This document shows positions 45,730-54,256 of a stretch of 64,000 nucleotides of DNA, piece after piece. The translations under genes and the position numbers were made by a program. Source of the DNA: Lachnoanaerobaculum sp. ICM7 (GTDB lineage Bacteria > Bacillota > Clostridia > Lachnospirales > Lachnospiraceae); the NCBI RefSeq assembly GCF_000287675.1, contig NZ_ALJL01000022.1:124001-188000 (forward strand), in the 5' to 3' direction. Position 1 is the stretch's first letter. Every line of letters begins with the position of its first letter. The notes beneath the pieces were generated by a model. The model was given only the letters and a program-made list of their open reading frames with translations. It did no database searches and had not been told where the DNA came from.

Positions 45730-46672
45730 TAAGAGAAAAGTTGTTCTTGTGGGATGCGGTATGGTCGGCATGAGCTATGCGTATGCCATGTTAAACCAAA
45801 ATGTTGTGGACGAGCTGGTTCTTATAGATGTAAATAAATTAAGAGCTGAGGGAGAAGCTATGGATTTGAATCATGGCTTGGCTTTTTCAGGCTCACATAT
45901 GAGAATCTGGGCAGGAGATTACAGTGACTGTACAAGTGCGGACATTGTCGTAATATGTGCAGGTGTAGCTCAGGCACCGGGAGAGAGCAGAAGAGATCTT
46001 TTAAAGAGAAATATGGAAGTGTTCAAATCCATTATCGATCCTATCACAGAGAGCGGCTTTAACGGAATATTCCTTGTGGCTACAAACCCTGTAGATATAA
46101 TGACTGAGATTACATATAAGCTTTCAGGGTTTAATCCGAGAAGAGTAATCGGTTCAGGTACGGCACTTGACTCTGCAAGACTCAGATATCTGCTTGGATC
46201 ATATATACAGGCAGATCCAAGAAGTGTGCATGCCTATGTTATAGGTGAACATGGTGATTCGGAGTTTGTGCCATGGTCAAATGCAATGCTTTCAACAAAG
46301 CCTATTACAGATCTTATAGCCGAATCAAAGGGTAAATTAAATATAGAAGAGCTTGACCGTATTGAGGAGGATGTAAGAACAGCAGCTTATAAGATAATAG
46401 AGGCTAAGAGAGCAACATACTACGGTATAGGAATGAGCCTTACAAGAATTACAAAGGCAATACTTGGTGATGAGAATTCAGTACTTACAGTATCGGCAAA
46501 TCTGCGTGGTGAATATGGACAAAATGATGTATTCGTCGGAGTTCCATGTGTTATAAACAGCGCAGGAATTCAAAGAATACTTGAATTTTCTCTTACAGAT
46601 GAAGAAAAGGCAAAGTTTGCAAAATCCTGTGAGGAGCTTAGAGCTACGTATAAAGAGTTGGAAGAGAAATAA
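45719..46672 (+). CDS. ldh: L-lactate dehydrogenase
   Basis: Reduces pyruvate to L-lactate with NADH, a fermentative redox outlet. I start it at ATG 45719 behind AAAGGAG, overlapping the rlmB end by 11 bases. The 317-residue protein has the Rossmann motif VGCGMVGMSYA (about 9-19), the specificity-loop Gln in CAGVAQAPGESR that favours lactate over malate dehydrogenase, and the active-site His in VIGEHGDSE (about 172-180). Overlap with rlmB implies co-transcription with the cysS block. Confidence 0.94.
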   Translation: MKSDKRKVVLVGCGMVGMSYAYAMLNQNVVDELVLIDVNKLRAEGEAMDLNHGLAFSGSHMRIWAGDYSDCTSADIVVICAGVAQAPGESRRDLLKRNMEVFKSIIDPITESGFNGIFLVATNPVDIMTEITYKLSGFNPRRVIGSGTALDSARLRYLLGSYIQADPRSVHAYVIGEHGDSEFVPWSNAMLSTKPITDLIAESKGKLNIEELDRIEEDVRTAAYKIIEAKRATYYGIGMSLTRITKAILGDENSVLTVSANLRGEYGQNDVFVGVPCVINSAGIQRILEFSLTDEEKAKFAKSCEELRATYKELEEK

Positions 46673-46705
46673 ATAAAACATCTTAGTTTCATTTGGAGGA
46701 CAGAC

Positions 46706-47563
46706 TTGAAAGATAAATATTATTCTATTGGAAGAGTATCTGAAATATGTAATATACCGATAAAGACTTTAAGATATTATGATAAGATAAATGTGATGGT
46801 TCCAAGTATCAGACAGGAAAACAATAATTACAGATATTACAGTCATGATCAAATGGTAAGGCTTTTTATCATAAAGAGGCTCAGATATTTGGGCTTTTCG
46901 CTGGAAGAGGTTAGAAATATATTAAAAGAAGATGATATTCAAAAGATAGAACTTATAGTGACAAAAAAACAAAACTCCATAAAAGATGAAATTATTGAGC
47001 TCAATAAAAAGTATGAAGAAGCTGCTACTTTAAATAATAAAATTAAATCTGCGCAAAGAATACTTGAAGACAGTAATAATTACAATGTAGAAAGTTCTTT
47101 TAAGCTTGAAAAGCAAAGAGAAGTATATGTATTTGGTAAAACTACCATGATGCAGTCTTATAGGAACGAAAAAGTCAGTCTGGAAAAATGGATAGATATT
47201 ATAGAGTCTGCAAAAGAAAGAAATCTGAATATTCAGGGTGATATACTTGTATCCTATCACACTGAGATGTTTGGACAATTTATTCACAGAGATTGTGAGG
47301 TGGAGTTTTCCATTGTAGTTGAAAATGATATCAAGGATGTTGAAGTAAAGAAATTCGGAAACTTTCTTGCCGCCAATGCTATATATGTCGGCGATTACAG
47401 CGATATAGTGCATACATATATTTCTTTGAAAAGATGGATAGAAGAAAACAATCTGATTGTAGATGGACCTGTAACAGAAAGATTTATGCTTTCACCGGTG
47501 GATCTGCCTAATACAGATCGACATATTGTAAAGATAATAGTACCGGTAAAACCGAGAAACTAA
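46706..47563 (+). CDS. MerR-family regulator with GyrI-like effector domain
   Basis: A 285-residue transcription regulator. It has a MerR helix-turn-helix-wing (about 4-72, with TLRYYDKINVMVPS), a dimerisation coiled coil (about 75-125) and a C-terminal GyrI-like or BmrR-like ligand-binding domain (about 130-285). The start is TTG 46706, five bases after GGAGGA. A terminator follows. Its target is unknown; members of this group often control efflux pumps. The pyrimidine operon lies 405 bp downstream in the same direction, without a recognisable MerR spacer promoter. Confidence 0.85.
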   Translation: MKDKYYSIGRVSEICNIPIKTLRYYDKINVMVPSIRQENNNYRYYSHDQMVRLFIIKRLRYLGFSLEEVRNILKEDDIQKIELIVTKKQNSIKDEIIELNKKYEEAATLNNKIKSAQRILEDSNNYNVESSFKLEKQREVYVFGKTTMMQSYRNEKVSLEKWIDIIESAKERNLNIQGDILVSYHTEMFGQFIHRDCEVEFSIVVENDIKDVEVKKFGNFLAANAIYVGDYSDIVHTYISLKRWIEENNLIVDGPVTERFMLSPVDLPNTDRHIVKIIVPVKPRN

Positions 47564-47599
47564 TAATTGAATAAAGAGTATATTTATATACTATCAAAA

Positions 47600-47628
47600 A
47601 GTCTCCCCTTAGGGGAGGCTTTTTTGTT
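47600..47628 (+). terminator. Rho-independent terminator after the MerR gene
   Basis: GTCTCCCCT (47601-47609) pairs with AGGGGAGGC (47611-47619) with one wobble, the centre opening as a small loop, followed by TTTTTTGTTTT. It separates the MerR unit from the pyrimidine operon. Confidence 0.9.
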
Positions 47629-47808
47629 TTACATAAATAAGATTACAAAATTTTGAGATAGGCATAACTTACAAAAATATAAAGTCGATATTGTGTAAGA
47701 TTACTTTCAAAAAATAGCAATATGCACAAAAAAGACTTATAGTTGCTTTTTGTTGAATTAATTATATGTAAATTTATGCTTTGAGCAATAAATTTATAGG
47801 AGATAAAA

Positions 47809-47823
47809 ATGAAATACAGATAA
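47809..47823 (+). other. Four-codon reading frame (MKYR) in the operon leader
   Basis: ATG AAA TAC AGA TAA preceded by AGGAGAT at optimal spacing, 145 bases before the DUF1097 gene. A minimal leader ORF or a decayed gene start; no function is known. Confidence 0.3.
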
Positions 47824-47830
47824 AATATAT

Positions 47831-47877
47831 GTTAAATTCAGAAAAATTTAACTTGAATATACAATAGCTGTATATTC
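47831..47877 (+). promoter_or_regulatory. Two inverted repeats in the leader of the pyrimidine operon
   Basis: GTTAAATT (47831-47838) pairs perfectly with AATTTAAC (47845-47852), six-base loop. GAATATAC (47855-47862) pairs perfectly with GTATATTC (47870-47877), seven-base loop. They lie side by side about 90-140 bases before the first gene of the operon and could be operators or RNA hairpins. The rest of the 405-bp gap is AT-rich and I find no clear promoter in it. Confidence 0.4.
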
Positions 47878-47968
47878 TAAGATAATAATTGAATAAAATA
47901 AGTTCTTAAACAAATAATAGTTAATTATTTAACATTTAAAAATAAAATATGTAGGAAAGGAGGACAGT

Positions 47969-48478
47969 ATGGCGGGATTTATTATATCAAATACCATATC
48001 AAACATAATTGTATGTGGCCTATGGACATATATTTCAGCTATGTTTGCCGGTCCGCTGATAGCAACTTGGGTAGGCTTTGCAGGATGTACATCTTATTAT
48101 GCAGCAGGTTGTGGTAAAAACGGTTTTATCAGATCATTATGCAGTAATATGGCAGGTATCTTTATCGGATGTACAATCATTTGGCTATGTGTAAATGTAA
48201 ACGGAAGTCTATGGTTTAACGGATTGATAACAGGAATATTCAGTGGAGTTATCATCTATATCACACATTGTGATTTAACCAGATTTGCAACTTGCACATT
48301 TATGGGCGGCTTTAGTGCTTTTGCATCAGGTGGTAATTGGAAGATGTTGATTATTTGCTTTATCCTGGGAAATATCGTTGGGCTCGCATCGGATTATCTG
48401 GGTAGATTTATATTAGCAAAGTTTTTCAAGAAGACTGATAAAAAAGACTGGGTTATTGCTAAATTTTTAGAGGATTAA
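47969..48478 (+). CDS. DUF1097-like membrane protein, candidate pyrimidine transporter
   Basis: A 169-residue polytopic membrane protein with about five hydrophobic segments rich in Gly, Cys and small residues and a short charged C-terminus (KKTDKKDWVIAKFLED). It resembles DUF1097 proteins such as E. coli YcdZ, which have no proven function. It is the first gene of the pyrimidine-degradation cluster, preceded by a very strong AAAGGAGG, and preT follows 25 bases later. Its position suggests uptake of uracil or thymine, or export of an end product; this is inference. No other transporter lies in the operon. Confidence 0.65.
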   Translation: MAGFIISNTISNIIVCGLWTYISAMFAGPLIATWVGFAGCTSYYAAGCGKNGFIRSLCSNMAGIFIGCTIIWLCVNVNGSLWFNGLITGIFSGVIIYITHCDLTRFATCTFMGGFSAFASGGNWKMLIICFILGNIVGLASDYLGRFILAKFFKKTDKKDWVIAKFLED

Positions 48479-48503
48479 GAATCAAAAAGTAAGGGGTTTT
48501 AAT

Positions 48504-49712
48504 ATGAGCAAAATTTTAAAATTGGCATATGGCGTGGAGAAGTCGGAAGGCTTTAATTACAGACTTGCCATGGAGGAAGCATCCAGGTGTCTTCTATGTG
48601 AAGATGCACCTTGTTCTAAGGGCTGTCCGGCAGGTACAGACCCGGCTAAGTTCATTCGCTCACTGAGATTTAAGAACATAAAAGGTGCTGCAGAGACAAT
48701 AAGAGAAAACAATCCTTTAGGTGGTTCATGTGCCTGGGTATGTCCTTATGACAGAATGTGTGAAGAAGAATGTAGTAGATGTGGAATAGACAAGCCTATA
48801 CAGATTGGTAAAATACAAAGATATCTTGTTGAAGAAGAACAGGCTATATCGGCAAAGTTTGTCAGTGCCGGAGAAAAGATCGGAAAGAAGGTAGCGCTGA
48901 TAGGTGCCGGACCTGCATCACTTGCTTGTGCAAGAGAGCTCGCACTTGCAGGAGTGGATACAACAATTTTTGAAAAGCAGGCTAAGGCAGGTGGAGTTTT
49001 GAGATATGGAATCACACCTACAAGACTTCCTGACCGTGTTGTGGATTTTGATATAGAACTTATAAAAGAGTTGGGAGTAAAGTTTGAATTCGGTAAGGAA
49101 ATCAAATTTGAAGATATTCCTAAACTTAAGAGTGAGTATGACGCCGTATTTGTCGGAGTCGGTCTTTGGGATTCAAAGAAAGTAGATATAGAAGGTAGTA
49201 ATCTTAAGGGCGTTGAGTCGGCAATCGAGTTTTTGTTTAAAGCTAGAACAGGTGAGATTAAAGAACTTCCGGAGAGAGTAATTGTAATCGGAGGCGGTGA
49301 TGTAGCAATGGATTGTGCTACAACCGCAAGACAATTGGGGGCTGAAAAAACCTGTATCTGCTATAGAAGAACTATAGAAGAGGCACCTGCAAATATTGAA
49401 GAGATTTCTTTTGTAAGAGAGATGGGAATTCCTATTTATACCGGATTTGCTCCTGAAAAGATCTGTGGAGAAAACAATCAGGTAAGAGCTCTTGTTGCAA
49501 AGGGAATGAAGGATGATAATGAGATGACACTTAAGGCGGATATGGTCGTATTTGCAATAGGACAGGATCAGGTTGAAGACTACAAGAGTTTTGTTGCAGG
49601 TGATGGAGTATTTGCCGGTGGTGATGCATTACATGGTGTCGGTATAACAGTGGTAGAGTCTGTTCATGAAGGAAAAGAAGCGGCTTACCAGATATTAGAT
49701 TATATAAGGTGA
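48504..49712 (+). CDS. preT: Dihydropyrimidine dehydrogenase (NAD+) subunit PreT
   Basis: Flavoprotein subunit that takes electrons from NADH for reduction of uracil and thymine by PreA. The 402-residue protein has an N-terminal Fe-S domain with cysteine clusters ([18 protein letters not shown] about 30-47; [15 protein letters not shown] about 76-90). An FAD/NAD-binding glutamate-synthase-like domain follows, with [17 protein letters not shown] (about 130-146), [10 protein letters not shown] and [13 protein letters not shown] (second dinucleotide fold, about 257-269). Length and order match E. coli PreT. The gene is 10 bp ahead of preA. Confidence 0.93.
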   Translation: MSKILKLAYGVEKSEGFNYRLAMEEASRCLLCEDAPCSKGCPAGTDPAKFIRSLRFKNIKGAAETIRENNPLGGSCAWVCPYDRMCEEECSRCGIDKPIQIGKIQRYLVEEEQAISAKFVSAGEKIGKKVALIGAGPASLACARELALAGVDTTIFEKQAKAGGVLRYGITPTRLPDRVVDFDIELIKELGVKFEFGKEIKFEDIPKLKSEYDAVFVGVGLWDSKKVDIEGSNLKGVESAIEFLFKARTGEIKELPERVIVIGGGDVAMDCATTARQLGAEKTCICYRRTIEEAPANIEEISFVREMGIPIYTGFAPEKICGENNQVRALVAKGMKDDNEMTLKADMVVFAIGQDQVEDYKSFVAGDGVFAGGDALHGVGITVVESVHEGKEAAYQILDYIR

Positions 49713-49722
49713 GGAGATTAAT

Positions 49723-50985
49723 ATGGCTTTGAAAAAAGATTTATCAATAAATTTTTTAGGTGTTGATTGTGAGAATCCTTTTTTTCTATCTTCTTCACCT
49801 GTAGGCAGTAATTATGAGATGTGTGCCAAGGCACTGAGAGCCGGTTGGGGTGGTATTTTTTATAAAACAATAAGTGTTTTTATACCAAATGAATGTTCTC
49901 CAAGATTTGATATAGCTTCAAAAGAGGGAACGCCTTGGACCGGATTTAAGAATATGGAGATGACTTCAGACAAGCCGAATGAAGTAAACTTTGAGTTTAT
50001 CAGGCAATTAAAGAAGGACTTTCCGAATAAAGTGATAGTTTCAAGTATCATGGGCGCAAGCGATGATGAGTGGGCGGTACTTGCAAAAGAGTCTGAAAAG
50101 GCCGGAGCGGATATGATTGAATGTAATTTCTCATGTCCGCAGATGACTTCATCAACTATGGGTTCTGACGTAGGACAAAATCCTGATTTGGTAAAGCATT
50201 ATTGTGAAGTTGCTTCTGCGAGTACTAAGCTTCCGATAATAGCAAAGATGACACCAAATCTTGGAAATATGGAGATTCCTGCAAGAGCAGCTATAGAAGG
50301 CGGTGCAAAGGGAATAGCTGCAATTAATACAGTAAAATCTATTACAAATCTTGATATAAACTTAAGAACAGGAATGCCTGTTGTAAACGGAAAATCTGCA
50401 ATATCAGGATATTCCGGAGCAGCAGTAAAACCGATTGCACTAAGATTTATATCAGACTTAATGCATGATCCTATTGTAAGTAAAGTTCCTATAACCGGAA
50501 TGGGCGGTATAGAAACCTGGAGAGATTGTCTTGAATTTTTGATGCTTGGTGCATCAAATCTTCAGGTAACAACTGCAGTAATGCAATATGGATATAGAAT
50601 TGTTGAAGATATGATAAGCGGTATATCACATTATATGAATGATTACGGAATCAATAAACTTCAGGATATAGTGGGTACTGCTGTAGGAAATATTGTTGGT
50701 GCTGATGATTTGGATAGATCATATAAGATACTGGTTCAGATCGATAAAGAAAAATGTGTCGGATGTGGAAGATGCTATGTATCATGCTTTGATGCGGCTC
50801 ACCAGGCTATTGAATATGACTATGCAAGCAGAGTTCCGACAATAAATGAAGATAAATGTGTAGGATGTCATCTTTGCTTAAATGTTTGTCCGGTAATGCA
50901 ATGTATAACACCGGGTAAACTTGTATATAAGAATAAGAATGATAATCATACAATTAATTTAAAGGAAAGTAATAGTTATCTATAA
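49723..50985 (+). CDS. preA: Dihydropyrimidine dehydrogenase subunit PreA
   Basis: FMN-containing catalytic subunit reducing uracil to 5,6-dihydrouracil (and thymine to dihydrothymine). The 420-residue protein has the dihydroorotate-dehydrogenase-like barrel ([18 protein letters not shown] about 17-34; ECNFSCPQM about 139-147; [39 protein letters not shown]). A C-terminal ferredoxin domain holds two [4Fe-4S] motifs, [11 protein letters not shown] and [11 protein letters not shown] (about 345-390). The motifs follow E. coli PreA closely as I recall it. With PreT it forms the NADH-dependent enzyme of the reductive pyrimidine route. Confidence 0.94.
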   Translation: MALKKDLSINFLGVDCENPFFLSSSPVGSNYEMCAKALRAGWGGIFYKTISVFIPNECSPRFDIASKEGTPWTGFKNMEMTSDKPNEVNFEFIRQLKKDFPNKVIVSSIMGASDDEWAVLAKESEKAGADMIECNFSCPQMTSSTMGSDVGQNPDLVKHYCEVASASTKLPIIAKMTPNLGNMEIPARAAIEGGAKGIAAINTVKSITNLDINLRTGMPVVNGKSAISGYSGAAVKPIALRFISDLMHDPIVSKVPITGMGGIETWRDCLEFLMLGASNLQVTTAVMQYGYRIVEDMISGISHYMNDYGINKLQDIVGTAVGNIVGADDLDRSYKILVQIDKEKCVGCGRCYVSCFDAAHQAIEYDYASRVPTINEDKCVGCHLCLNVCPVMQCITPGKLVYKNKNDNHTINLKESNSYL

Positions 50986-51005
50986 TATATCAGGGGGGTT
51001 GATTT

Positions 51006-52376
51006 ATGTTAGATTTAATTATTAAAGGTGGTGTGGTAGTTACAGCAACAGATATGTTCCCATGTGATGTGGGTGTAAAAGACGGTAAGATTGTTGAGAT
51101 GGGAATGAATCTTGATATGGATGCAAAGGAAGTAGTGGATGCTACGGGAAAGCTTGTACTTCCGGGAGCATTGGATGTGCATACTCATCTTGCTATGCCT
51201 TTTGGAGGAACAATATCTGCCGACAGTTACCTTTCAGGTACCAGAGCCGCAGCCTGTGGAGGTGTTACTACAATATTTGACTATCCGGTTCAGAGAAAAG
51301 GCGGCACCATTATGGATTTGGTAAATTCCAAAAAAGCCATACTTGAAAAAGAAGCGTGTGTGGACTGGGCATCTCATTGTATAATTACAGACTTTAATGA
51401 CGGTCAGATACTTGAAGAGATGGAAGAAGCCGTTAAAGAAGGTATTACTTCTTACAAATGCTTCATGGTATACAAAAAAGCCGGAATGATGGTAGATGAC
51501 GGAATGTTTGCGACTTTACTTCTTAGAGCAAAGGAACTTGGAGCATTGGTAAATGTTCATGCAGAGAATTCCGATATGATAGATTATTTTGAGGCTAAGT
51601 TCAAAAAAGAAGGAAACTTAAGTCCTTGGTATCACTATCTGGCACGTCAGGAGTTTGTTGAAGCTGAAGCCGACAGAAGAGCTCTGCATTGGTGTAAGCA
51701 TTTGGATGCACCGCTCTACATTGTTCATATGGCTGACAAGGAAGGCCTTGAGGCATGTATAGAGGGCAAGAAAGAGGGAGTACCTATTTATGTGGAGACC
51801 TGCCCACAGTATCTTGAGTTCACATGTGAGGTATATAAGAGAGAGGACGGAAGAAACTTTGTCTGCTCACCTCCAATAAAGGGAGAGGAAAGCAGACAGG
51901 CTCTTTGGGAAGCTATAAAGAAAAATCAGATTGATGTTGTTGCAACAGATCACTGTCCGTTCCAAAGTTATGAAAAAGATTGGGGAATTGACGACTTTAC
52001 AAAGATCCCAAACGGATGTGCGGGCCTTGAAAACATGTATCCATATATGCTTGATGCCGCTAACTCCGGTAAAATTACTTTTTCACAGGCTGTTGCTCTT
52101 TGCTCAACAAATCCGGCAAGAATTTTCGGATGTGAAAAGAAAGGCGGAGTCAGAGTAGGAAATGATGCGGATATAGTTATTTATGACAGGGATAAGGATT
52201 TTACAATAAGTGTAAATAATATGCATTCCGACTATGACCACACAATATGGGAAGGTAAGAAACTTCATGGATATCCTGTAAAGACATTCCTTAGAGGACA
52301 GCTTGTCTATGACAACGGAGATTTTGTAGGAAAGCCCGGAATGGGTAGATTCGTAAAGAGAGTACCTAGAAGTTAA
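51006..52376 (+). CDS. hydA: Dihydropyrimidinase (D-hydantoinase type)
   Basis: Zinc amidohydrolase opening dihydrouracil to N-carbamoyl-beta-alanine. The 456-residue protein shows metal ligands in LDVHTHLAMPFG (about 56-67), the carboxylated lysine in TSYKCFMVYKKAG (about 147-159), HAENSD (about 181-186), VHMADKEG (about 237-244) and the catalytic Asp in VATDHCPF (about 312-319). Length and motif order fit dihydropyrimidinase rather than allantoinase. Preceded by AGGGGGG; starts 20 bases after preA. Confidence 0.93.
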   Translation: MLDLIIKGGVVVTATDMFPCDVGVKDGKIVEMGMNLDMDAKEVVDATGKLVLPGALDVHTHLAMPFGGTISADSYLSGTRAAACGGVTTIFDYPVQRKGGTIMDLVNSKKAILEKEACVDWASHCIITDFNDGQILEEMEEAVKEGITSYKCFMVYKKAGMMVDDGMFATLLLRAKELGALVNVHAENSDMIDYFEAKFKKEGNLSPWYHYLARQEFVEAEADRRALHWCKHLDAPLYIVHMADKEGLEACIEGKKEGVPIYVETCPQYLEFTCEVYKREDGRNFVCSPPIKGEESRQALWEAIKKNQIDVVATDHCPFQSYEKDWGIDDFTKIPNGCAGLENMYPYMLDAANSGKITFSQAVALCSTNPARIFGCEKKGGVRVGNDADIVIYDRDKDFTISVNNMHSDYDHTIWEGKKLHGYPVKTFLRGQLVYDNGDFVGKPGMGRFVKRVPRS

Positions 52377-52395
52377 AGTATTAATGATTGTATTT

Positions 52396-52430
52396 TACTG
52401 TCACTGCTTTATATATAGGTAGTGGCAGTA
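52396..52430 (+). other. Intra-operon hairpin between hydA and the amidase gene
   Basis: Ten-base stem TACTGTCACT (52396-52405) with AGTGGCAGTA (52421-52430), one wobble, no T-run. Probably an mRNA processing or stabilising element within the operon. Confidence 0.45.
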
Positions 52431-52469
52431 TGAATTTATGAAGAATATATTGTTTTAATAGGGGGTAAT

Positions 52470-53726
52470 ATGTATAAGTGTAGCGAAGATAGAATGGCGG
52501 ATAAGATTAAAACCATGAGTCAGTTTGGTGATGCAGGACATGGAGGTATCACAAGATATTCTCTTTCAAAAGAAAATCTTATGGCAAGAGCTGAATTCAA
52601 GAAAAGAATGGAAGCTATCGGTGCAAAGATTAAGACCGATGATATGGCAAATATGTATGCAACATTAGAGGGTAGTGATCCTACACTTCCTGCAATTGTT
52701 ATGGCTTCACATTCAGATTCAGTAAGAAATGGTGGAAACTATGACGGTATCTTAGGTGTAATGGGAGCTATGGAAGTTTTGGAAACTGTTGCAGAGCAAA
52801 AGATACCTCATAAGCACAATCTCGTAGCAATGATTTGGACAAATGAGGAAGGATCTTTATATCCACCTGCTATGATGTCATCAGGAGTTATCTGTAATGA
52901 TTACTTACCTGAAGAGATTGGAAAGAAATTTAAGCATGAGGATATGCTTGCATCAACTTCAGTCCTTGATAAGAATAAGACATTTAAAGAGGCTCTTGAA
53001 GCAAGCGGCTATAAGGGAGATGTAGCAAACAGATTAAATCCTAAGGATTATAAGGCAATGTTCGAGCTTCATATTGAGCAGGGACCTATCCTTGAGGCTG
53101 CAAAGAATGATATCGGAATAGTTACCTGTGTTCTTGGAATGATAAACTACAGAATCAAAGCGTTCGGACAGTCAGATCATGCAGGAACAACTCCTATGCC
53201 ATATAGAAAAGATGCATTATATGCAGCTGCAAAGCTTTTACAGTATCTTCATGATGAGCTTGATAAGCTTGATAAGGCACTAGTATATACCACAGGTGAG
53301 ATAGTATGTCATCCAAATGTACATACAGTTATTCCTGATTTTGTAGAGTTCTCGATTGATGCAAGACATGAGGATCCTAAGGTTATAGGGCAGGTTGTTG
53401 AAGTAATAAAGAATATGCCGAAGGAAATAGTAGGCTGTACTACAGGTTATGAGAGGGCATGGTCACGAGATACAGTTTACTATGATGAGGAGCTGGTAGG
53501 TTATGTAACAGAAGCTGTAAATGAGCTCGGATATTCAAATCAGAGAATTAACTCAGGTGCAGGACATGATGCACAGTTTGTAAGCTATATGATGCCTACT
53601 ACAATGATATTTGTACCTTCAAAGGACGGACACTCACATTGCGAAGAGGAGTTTACACCGGTTGAGCAGTGTACAAAGGGTGCCAGTGTACTTTTGAATG
53701 CAGTATTGAAGTGTGATGCTCAATAA
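52470..53726 (+). CDS. M20-family N-carbamoyl-amino acid amidohydrolase (beta-ureidopropionase role)
   Basis: Metal-dependent amidase likely converting N-carbamoyl-beta-alanine to beta-alanine, CO2 and ammonia. The 418-residue protein shows hydantoinase/carbamoylase-family motifs: ASHSDSVRNGGNYDGILGV (metal His and Asp, about 80-98), WTNEEGSLYPPAMMSSGV (about 124-141), ELHIEQGPILE (about 194-204) and GQSDHAGTTPMPYRKDAL (about 230-247). Related enzymes act on N-carbamoyl amino acids or allantoate; the neighbouring preTA and hydA favour the pyrimidine substrate. Start ATG 52470 behind GGGGG, flanked by hairpins on both sides. Confidence 0.88.
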   Translation: MYKCSEDRMADKIKTMSQFGDAGHGGITRYSLSKENLMARAEFKKRMEAIGAKIKTDDMANMYATLEGSDPTLPAIVMASHSDSVRNGGNYDGILGVMGAMEVLETVAEQKIPHKHNLVAMIWTNEEGSLYPPAMMSSGVICNDYLPEEIGKKFKHEDMLASTSVLDKNKTFKEALEASGYKGDVANRLNPKDYKAMFELHIEQGPILEAAKNDIGIVTCVLGMINYRIKAFGQSDHAGTTPMPYRKDALYAAAKLLQYLHDELDKLDKALVYTTGEIVCHPNVHTVIPDFVEFSIDARHEDPKVIGQVVEVIKNMPKEIVGCTTGYERAWSRDTVYYDEELVGYVTEAVNELGYSNQRINSGAGHDAQFVSYMMPTTMIFVPSKDGHSHCEEEFTPVEQCTKGASVLLNAVLKCDAQ

Positions 53727-53739
53727 TATGATTTAAGTG

Positions 53740-53764
53740 TTGGGGTCAAATATTTTGGCCCCAA
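53740..53764 (+). other. Intra-operon hairpin before the hotdog gene
   Basis: Ten-base stem TTGGGGTCAA (53740-53749) with TTGGCCCCAA (53755-53764), one wobble, five-base loop, no T-run. It divides the pyrimidine-opening genes from the CoA-dependent genes and may mark a processing point. Confidence 0.5.
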
Positions 53765-53789
53765 TATTACAGTAGAACAGAGGTGTGAA

Positions 53790-54245
53790 ATGAGTGTTAG
53801 AAAAGTAGCGGAATTAAATTACAATATGACAACTGCCGATGCAAACAATGTAGACGGAAAAATACCGTTTGGAAGACAGTTTGATTTTATCGGTGATGTT
53901 GAAACAGAGTTGATGATATTAAATGACGGTGATGAATCTTTGTGCCTTGGATATACAGATGTTGAACTGTATGAAGATGCGTATGTAGGTGATCAACTTA
54001 ATTTTAGAGCAGAGATGCTAAAGGTGGGAAATACATCAAGAACCTGTAGAATAAGTACATATAAGGTTGCAACACCTGCTTACAGAATGGGTATCAAAGA
54101 TGCAAATCCCGGAGATATGTATTATTTTGATCCTCCAAAATTGATTACTGAAGGTACTGTAGTACTTGTAGTAAAGAAAGAATTACAACGTGGAAATCAG
54201 CCAAGTGGTGAAGTTATTGATCCTTGGAGAGAACTTGAGCTTTAA
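53790..54245 (+). CDS. Hotdog-fold protein, beta-aminoacyl-CoA ammonia-lyase type
   Basis: A 151-residue single hotdog domain. It carries GDVETELM (35-42), DGDESL (46-51), VGDQLNF (66-72) and VGNTSR (79-84). I associate these with beta-alanyl-CoA ammonia-lyase (Acl of Clostridium propionicum) and 3-aminobutyryl-CoA ammonia-lyase (Kal). The N-terminal HYGGNLVxGAR-type segment expected in that family is degenerate here (NNVDGKIPFGR, 19-29). Expected reaction is beta-alanyl-CoA to acryloyl-CoA plus ammonia, probably together with the hotdog domain of the next gene, which starts 11 bases later. The family call is from memory of motifs, not a search. Confidence 0.72.
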   Translation: MSVRKVAELNYNMTTADANNVDGKIPFGRQFDFIGDVETELMILNDGDESLCLGYTDVELYEDAYVGDQLNFRAEMLKVGNTSRTCRISTYKVATPAYRMGIKDANPGDMYYFDPPKLITEGTVVLVVKKELQRGNQPSGEVIDPWRELEL

Positions 54246-54256
54246 TAGGGGGTATT

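Noticed and set aside
46706-48478. MerR-type regulator as the proven regulator of the pyrimidine operon
   Set aside because: A strong terminator and 405 bp separate them, and no promoter with the long 19-20 bp spacer typical for MerR control was found; kept only as a possibility.
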